Origin: an uncultured Clostridia bacterium
GTDB taxonomy: Bacteria; Bacillota; Clostridia; Christensenellales; UBA1242
Assembly: GCA_944381255.1 (NCBI GenBank)
Contig: CALWKL010000018.1
Span: 1 to 9,589 of the forward strand
Length of the DNA stretch: 9,589 nucleotides
Direction: 5' to 3'
Numbering within the stretch: position 1 is the stretch's first letter; each line of letters starts with the position of its first letter. Shown here piece after piece: positions 5,755 to 9,589 of the stretch. The notes below the pieces were generated by a model. It worked only from the letters and a program-made list of their open reading frames with translations, was not told the DNA's origin and searched no databases. Made by a program: the position numbers and the translations under genes.

Positions 5755-8154
5755 TTATTCGCTTCTCAAGGCTACTACGGGGTCCTTTTTCGAAGCCATT
5801 ACTGCTGGAGCAAGACTTGCGATGACATTTAGACCTATACACAATACTATCATAGCGATTGCAGTAACTATATTTAGACTAGCGATGGTGCTAATGCCTA
5901 CCAATTTGCCTAGCACTATGTTGATAATAAGGTTTATTATCAAGGTAGCAATGATAGCAATGATAGCTGATACAAAGCCGATTATCGCTGCTTCGGCAAT
6001 GAAGACTCTGCCCACATCTCTTTTCCTCGCTCCTAGGCTACGCAAGACTCCAATCTCTTTGATACGTTCAATGACTGATGCGTATGTTATGATTGCTATC
6101 ATTATAGAGCTAACTATTAGTGATATTGCGCTAAAAGCAATTAGGGCATATGTGATGATATTGATAGTATCGCTAAGCATGGTGCCTAGCAATTCAGACA
6201 TATCGGTATACTCTACTTTATACTTATCGGCAATATAATTGCCTTGTGAATCTTGACTATTACCATATATCTTATAAACTTCGGTATTATTCCAATTATC
6301 TAGAATTTTGATAATTTCATCTTTATTATCAAAACTACTTGGATAAATCTGTATACTGCTTGGAGTGCTACTTGCTCCAAGTTTTATTAAATTAGTATTG
6401 TATGTCGACTCCTGACAAGGTCTGCCACTTAGAATATCAATATTAGGATTTTCTTTTTGTGCTGTTACTACATCGCTAGTAGCATTTTGAGTCATTACAT
6501 ATTCGGTAAGTGCAGCGGTATAACCTATACCTGTACCTATCCAAGATGCATTAGCGTTTTGGTTTTGTCGTAATATACATACGATTTTCAAAGGCTCACT
6601 ATTGTTGTAGCATTGTTCTAGTTCGGTAGTTGTGCTAACGGCACTGTAGGTAATAGTGCCATCTTGCTTTTCTGTGCGAATATAGTAGTTATTATTGAGG
6701 GCAAGGCGAATTTCGTGGTCTACGATATCGCTATACTTTATTTCTTCACCTTCTGTAAAAGTGATGCCGAGTTTAGTTAATAATTCGGTATCTACACGAT
6801 TGTATCTGTCGACTACTAGAGCAATTTCATTGTACTCTGTAGGGAAATCCTTGCCATCTGCTCCCATATAAAGCGTAGTGTACTGCTCTTTGACATAGTC
6901 AGCATTATCCAATATTTCTGTCCAACTATACGAACTAAAGAGTGATGTAGTAGTACTACTAGTAGATGTTGTTTCGTAATTAGAGCCATTTTTTGAGATA
7001 AAATGCAAATTTGTCTGCCTATTGTATTGTGTAGCAATGGTCATATCTTCAGTAATATTTGCATTTAAGTAATTTAGATATTCATCACTTAATATTTGCG
7101 TGCGTGTATTTAGTGTTGGAGTGTAAGGTATTATTCCCGTTGCATCACTTGGGTAACTTGGCAAATCTGTCTGTGTCGGCAGGAGAGAGGCAAATATAGA
7201 TTGCGTACTAGATATTGATATGTAATTTACCGACGCACTGCTTAGCTGGACACTGTTTACATATGCTTGCATACCTGTACTTACCGAAAGAATTACCGCT
7301 ATACCAATGATACCAATAGAGCAGGCAAGGGCAGTAATAAAGGTACGCCGTTTTTTGGTAAGTAAGTTTTTTAGACTAAGGTTCATTGATGTCCAATATG
7401 ACATTGCTGATTTTTTCTCTTTTTTTACTGTGGTACTTGGCTTTTGCTCTTTGCTGAGTGCTTTGTATTCTTCTTCTGTTACAGGGTTTGTATCTTCCTT
7501 TATTACTCCATCTAGCATTCGTACAATTCGAGTGGAATATCTTTCTGCCAAGTCAGGATTGTGTGTTACCATGACTACTAGTCTATCTCTAGATATTTCC
7601 TTTAGAATTTCCATAACTTGCACTGATGTGTCGCTATCCAATGCTCCTGTAGGTTCATCAGCTAATATGATAGCAGGGTTATTGACTAATGCTCGTGCTA
7701 TAGACACTCGTTGACATTGTCCACCAGAGAGTTGATTTGGGTGCTTTTTGATATGATTTTCTAGTCCTACTTTACGCAATGCCTCTATAGCCCTTTGGCG
7801 ACGCTCTTTTCTACTTACTCCACCTATTGAGAGTGCCAATTCTACATTTTGGAGCACCGTTTGATGTGGGATAAGGTTGTAACTTTGAAAAACGAATCCT
7901 ATATCGTGATTTCGGTATGTATCCCAGTCTCGTGCAGAGAAATTTTTAGTAGATTTGTTGTTTATAATAAGGTCGCCAGTGGTGGTATGGTCGAGTCCAC
8001 CAATAATATTGAGAAGAGTAGTTTTTCCGCATCCAGATTGCCCAAGAATTGATACGAATTCTGAATTTCTAAATATTAAATTTATCCCTTTTAGCACCTT
8101 GACAGCTTCTGGGCCTGACTGATAAGTCTTGGTAATATTTTTTAATTCCAACAT
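5755..8154 (-). CDS. MacB-type ABC exporter, ATPase fused to FtsX-like permease (799 aa)
   Basis: The N-terminal ATPase domain has Walker A GQSGCGKTT (38-46), Q-loop Gln90, LSGGQ (142-146), Walker B with Asp166-Glu167 in ADEPTGALD, and switch His198; all key residues are intact. A Lys-rich linker (about 235-270) leads to membrane helix 1 (about 273-293). A large outside domain (about 297-662) follows, then three helices at about 665-692, 720-748 and 762-785. After the second helix the stretch containing ERIKEIGVLRSLGARK is the typical FtsX/MacB coupling segment. Known family: type VII (MacB) exporters work as homodimers by mechanotransmission and move peptides, antibiotics or lipoproteins. 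In Gram-positives they are often linked to peptide resistance or export. No MacA-type adaptor is nearby. The ATG has GGAGGT 5-10 bases upstream. A palindromic operator overlaps its promoter. Substrate unknown. Confidence 0.95.
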   Translation of the reverse strand: MLELKNITKTYQSGPEAVKVLKGINLIFRNSEFVSILGQSGCGKTTLLNIIGGLDHTTTGDLIINNKSTKNFSARDWDTYRNHDIGFVFQSYNLIPHQTVLQNVELALSIGGVSRKERRQRAIEALRKVGLENHIKKHPNQLSGGQCQRVSIARALVNNPAIILADEPTGALDSDTSVQVMEILKEISRDRLVVMVTHNPDLAERYSTRIVRMLDGVIKEDTNPVTEEEYKALSKEQKPSTTVKKEKKSAMSYWTSMNLSLKNLLTKKRRTFITALACSIGIIGIAVILSVSTGMQAYVNSVQLSSASVNYISISSTQSIFASLLPTQTDLPSYPSDATGIIPYTPTLNTRTQILSDEYLNYLNANITEDMTIATQYNRQTNLHFISKNGSNYETTSTSSTTTSLFSSYSWTEILDNADYVKEQYTTLYMGADGKDFPTEYNEIALVVDRYNRVDTELLTKLGITFTEGEEIKYSDIVDHEIRLALNNNYYIRTEKQDGTITYSAVSTTTELEQCYNNSEPLKIVCILRQNQNANASWIGTGIGYTAALTEYVMTQNATSDVVTAQKENPNIDILSGRPCQESTYNTNLIKLGASSTPSSIQIYPSSFDNKDEIIKILDNWNNTEVYKIYGNSQDSQGNYIADKYKVEYTDMSELLGTMLSDTINIITYALIAFSAISLIVSSIMIAIITYASVIERIKEIGVLRSLGARKRDVGRVFIAEAAIIGFVSAIIAIIATLIINLIINIVLGKLVGISTIASLNIVTAIAMIVLCIGLNVIASLAPAVMASKKDPVVALRSE

Positions 8155-8178
8155 TTTCTACCTCCTCAAAAATTTAGG

Positions 8179-8199
8179 ACAATATACTGTGTATATTGT
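8179..8199. promoter_or_regulatory. Perfect 9+9 bp palindromic operator over the -10 and start site
   Basis: ACAATATAC (8179-8187) and GTATATTGT (8191-8199) are exact reverse complements separated by TGT. The site overlaps the -10 box and the predicted start, the usual place for a repressor. The size and AT-rich half-sites are in keeping with PadR- or GntR/YtrA-type repressors that often control such exporters, but I cannot name the regulator and none is encoded in this window. A terminator role is unlikely because it lies at the start site. Confidence 0.75.
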
Positions 8200-8223
8200 A
8201 ATTGAATTAATTTAAAAAGTCAA
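8195..8223 (-). promoter_or_regulatory. Promoter of the MacB-type exporter gene
   Basis: TTGACT at 8223-8218, a 17-bp spacer and TACAAT at 8200-8195 make a good housekeeping promoter. The start is expected near 8188, giving a leader of about 34 nt before the ATG. The -10 is covered by the palindrome at 8179-8199. Confidence 0.8.
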
Positions 8224-8277
8224 GGTTAAAAAACTTTTATTATTACTAATTTTTAGTATAAAAATAAATTATGTAAA

Positions 8278-8300
8278 TGCTTTTATTGTTGGTAAAAGCA
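8278..8300. repeat. 8-bp hairpin in the intergenic region upstream of the MacB-type gene
   Basis: TGCTTTTA (8278-8285) and TAAAAGCA (8293-8300) form a perfect 8-bp stem with a 7-base loop. It lies downstream of the acyltransferase terminator and upstream of the exporter promoter. On the minus strand it is followed by TTTACAT rather than a clean T-run, so it may be a weak backup terminator. The rest of 8224-8383 is very AT-rich with nothing else I can support. Confidence 0.5.
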
Positions 8301-8357
8301 AAAAATTTTAGTTTTAAATAAAATATTAAAAAAATATAAAAAAATTAGCAAAAAATT

Positions 8358-8389
8358 GAAAAAAATAAGATTAATTTTAATAATTAATC
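8358..8389 (-). terminator. AT-only terminator overlapping the acyltransferase stop codon
   Basis: GATTAATT (8389-8382), a 5-base loop and AATTAATC (8376-8369) form an 8-bp stem, followed by TTATTTTTTTC (8368-8358). The stem includes the last codon and the stop codon of the acyltransferase gene. The stem has only one G-C pair, so its efficiency is uncertain. Confidence 0.6.
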
Positions 8390-9175
8390 TTTTGATAGAT
8401 ATTTGGGTTCTTCTCCATAAAACTTAATATATGTCTCTTTGTTGAATTCTTCAGTTTTTGTACGCAAATAGTCTACATTATTTTTTCTGTCAAGGTTCGA
8501 TTCTGGGTATATAGGCTTGCCTATGAAAAGGTTAAATTGTTGTGAGTATGTGCCATCTTTTCTCCTTCTTCTATTGCTAAAGGTAAAGAACATAGGCACG
8601 ACAGGGCAGTTACCCTTTACTGCAAAGTGAAAGGCTCCGTCGTGTAATGGGCGAGGTTTACGGTAGTTCCACCAAAGCGAGCCTTCTGGATAGAATAGCA
8701 CAAAATGCTTTTTGTTTAATTTTTCAATAATAGCCCTACTTATATTTTTCATACAAGTGATATTATCGCTAAAAGGTAAAGTGCCAGCAGAGCGAAGTAG
8801 CGAGCCAAAAACTCCGTGGTAATTGTTAAATTCGCCTACTGTAATATCTAGTTTTTTACCACGAGTGGCATAACGAATTAATGCGCAATCGACATTATTT
8901 ATATGATTACTAGTAAGTATGGCGCCTGATTTTAAATGTTTTAAGTTTTCCCTTCCGAAAACTTTTAGGTGAAAAGTTATATGAAATATATGACCAGCTA
9001 GACTAAATACAGGGTCTGCAAAAAATTTGCCTATTTTACAACCTAAACTTTTGCGCATATAATCATAATTTGGTTTTACTTTTTTTATTTTTGTATTTGG
9101 TGGGTTTATATGCGCATCGAATTCACCTAGGCGCTCTTTTTCCTCCATTCTTTGAATTAACAAAAGTCTATTCAT
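8384..9175 (-). CDS. PlsC-family lysophospholipid acyltransferase (probable 1-acyl-glycerol-3-phosphate acyltransferase)
   Basis: This 263-residue protein carries the family's catalytic HX4D motif as NHINNVD (His91, Asp96). It also has the acyl-acceptor motif FYPEGS (Glu164-Gly165) and motif IV CPVVPMF (190-196). Known role: transfer of an acyl chain to the sn-2 position of lysophosphatidic acid at the inner face of the membrane, giving phosphatidic acid for phospholipid synthesis. I see no strong membrane helix; the hydrophobic patch at about 51-72 may sit in the membrane surface. The first 45 residues are charged and longer than in minimal PlsC proteins. The ATG at 9175 overlaps the upstream stop by 8 bp with GAGG upstream, indicating coupling to the small membrane protein. 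A related acyltransferase with a different acceptor cannot be excluded, so I give no symbol. Confidence 0.88.
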   Translation of the reverse strand: MNRLLLIQRMEEKERLGEFDAHINPPNTKIKKVKPNYDYMRKSLGCKIGKFFADPVFSLAGHIFHITFHLKVFGRENLKHLKSGAILTSNHINNVDCALIRYATRGKKLDITVGEFNNYHGVFGSLLRSAGTLPFSDNITCMKNISRAIIEKLNKKHFVLFYPEGSLWWNYRKPRPLHDGAFHFAVKGNCPVVPMFFTFSNRRRRKDGTYSQQFNLFIGKPIYPESNLDRKNNVDYLRTKTEEFNKETYIKFYGEEPKYLSKD

Positions 9176-9589
9176 ATCTTATCCTCTTTACATGATCCCA
9201 TTTTACATGAAAATTTTTATTTATTACACGCAAAAAAATTATGCCATATTCAGCTAAAATGAAAGGTCCTATAAATATTACAGCAAGTTTTTCCCAAAAT
9301 GACATTTTGTTAGTTTTAAAATCTTCTATTACTTGAATAAAACTGAAAATTGCAAGCATAATGTAGCAAAGCCCCAACGAGCCTAGGGTAGACCACCAAG
9401 CCATATGTGCTATAGGGGAGCCTATAGCGGATAGCACTATACCACTAATTAAAAATGTTAGGAAAGCGACAATAATAGTTACAAACATTATACCTACAGG
9501 ATACAAGGCAAACATAAAGTTAAAGTTTTTTAACTCGATTTTTTCTTTACAAAATGTTTTTTGTATCAACTTTTTGTGATACTTTGCCA
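9168..9589 (-). CDS. Small membrane protein of unknown function, 5' end beyond the right edge
   Basis: Stop codon TAG is at 9170-9168. Three hydrophobic segments are visible, at about residues 19-45, 55-80 and 92-113 when counted from the TTG at 9569. The C-terminus is basic and probably cytoplasmic (containing HVKWDHVKRIRYE). That TTG has no ribosome binding site. The frame stays open to the window edge (AKYHKK precedes it), with a codon ending in TG at bases 9589-9588. The true start is therefore probably an ATG at or just past the edge, adding about seven residues. I do not recognise the family. Its 8-bp overlap with the acyltransferase gene suggests a role at the membrane or in lipid metabolism, by context only. 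Confidence 0.75.
   Translation of the reverse strand, partial: AKYHKKLIQKTFCKEKIELKNFNFMFALYPVGIMFVTIIVAFLTFLISGIVLSAIGSPIAHMAWWSTLGSLGLCYIMLAIFSFIQVIEDFKTNKMSFWEKLAVIFIGPFILAEYGIIFLRVINKNFHVKWDHVKRIRYE

Overview
The window looks like a chromosome segment from a low-GC Gram-positive bacterium (Bacillota, probably an uncultured gut clostridium-like lineage). It is AT-rich, has strong AGGAGG-type ribosome binding sites and TTGACA/TATAAT promoters, and every gene I can support lies on the minus strand. Read in the direction of transcription, the window therefore runs from base 9589 down to base 1.

Region A (9589-8384) is a translationally coupled pair: a small membrane protein of unknown function that runs off the right edge, and a PlsC-type lysophospholipid acyltransferase. 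The pair ends in an AT-only hairpin terminator that overlaps the acyltransferase stop codon. Region B (8383-5755) is a single gene for a MacB-type ABC exporter in which the ATPase is fused to the permease. It has a clear promoter, and a perfect 9+9 bp palindrome covers the -10 and start site, so it is probably under a dedicated repressor. Region C (5754-2003) is a two-gene operon for a heterodimeric type IV ABC multidrug-type exporter. The two subunits divide one consensus and one degenerate ATP site between them in the pattern of TM287/TM288 and BmrCD. The operon has its own promoter and ends in a strong hairpin terminator at 1971-1998.

Region D (about 1970 to 1) differs in composition and is the most interesting part. 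A perfect-consensus promoter drives a short RNA of about 90 nt with its own intrinsic terminator. Immediately downstream a second promoter makes a 186-nt leader that precedes a 114-residue protein of unknown function. This is coupled to the N-terminal part (397 residues visible) of a superfamily 1 (Upf1/Dna2-like) helicase whose Walker A motif sits just inside the left edge. The short RNA carries three blocks (10, 7 and 14 nt) that are exactly complementary to the leader, and both transcripts are predicted to begin with the same heptamer, GTACGAA. The leader also contains a plausible attenuator whose 5' arm is one of the three target blocks. I read this as an RNA-regulated helicase cassette, possibly a horizontally acquired defence-like or mobile-element accessory system. 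The RNA architecture is visible in the sequence; the function is inference.

I saw no CRISPR array, tRNA, rRNA or insertion sequence.
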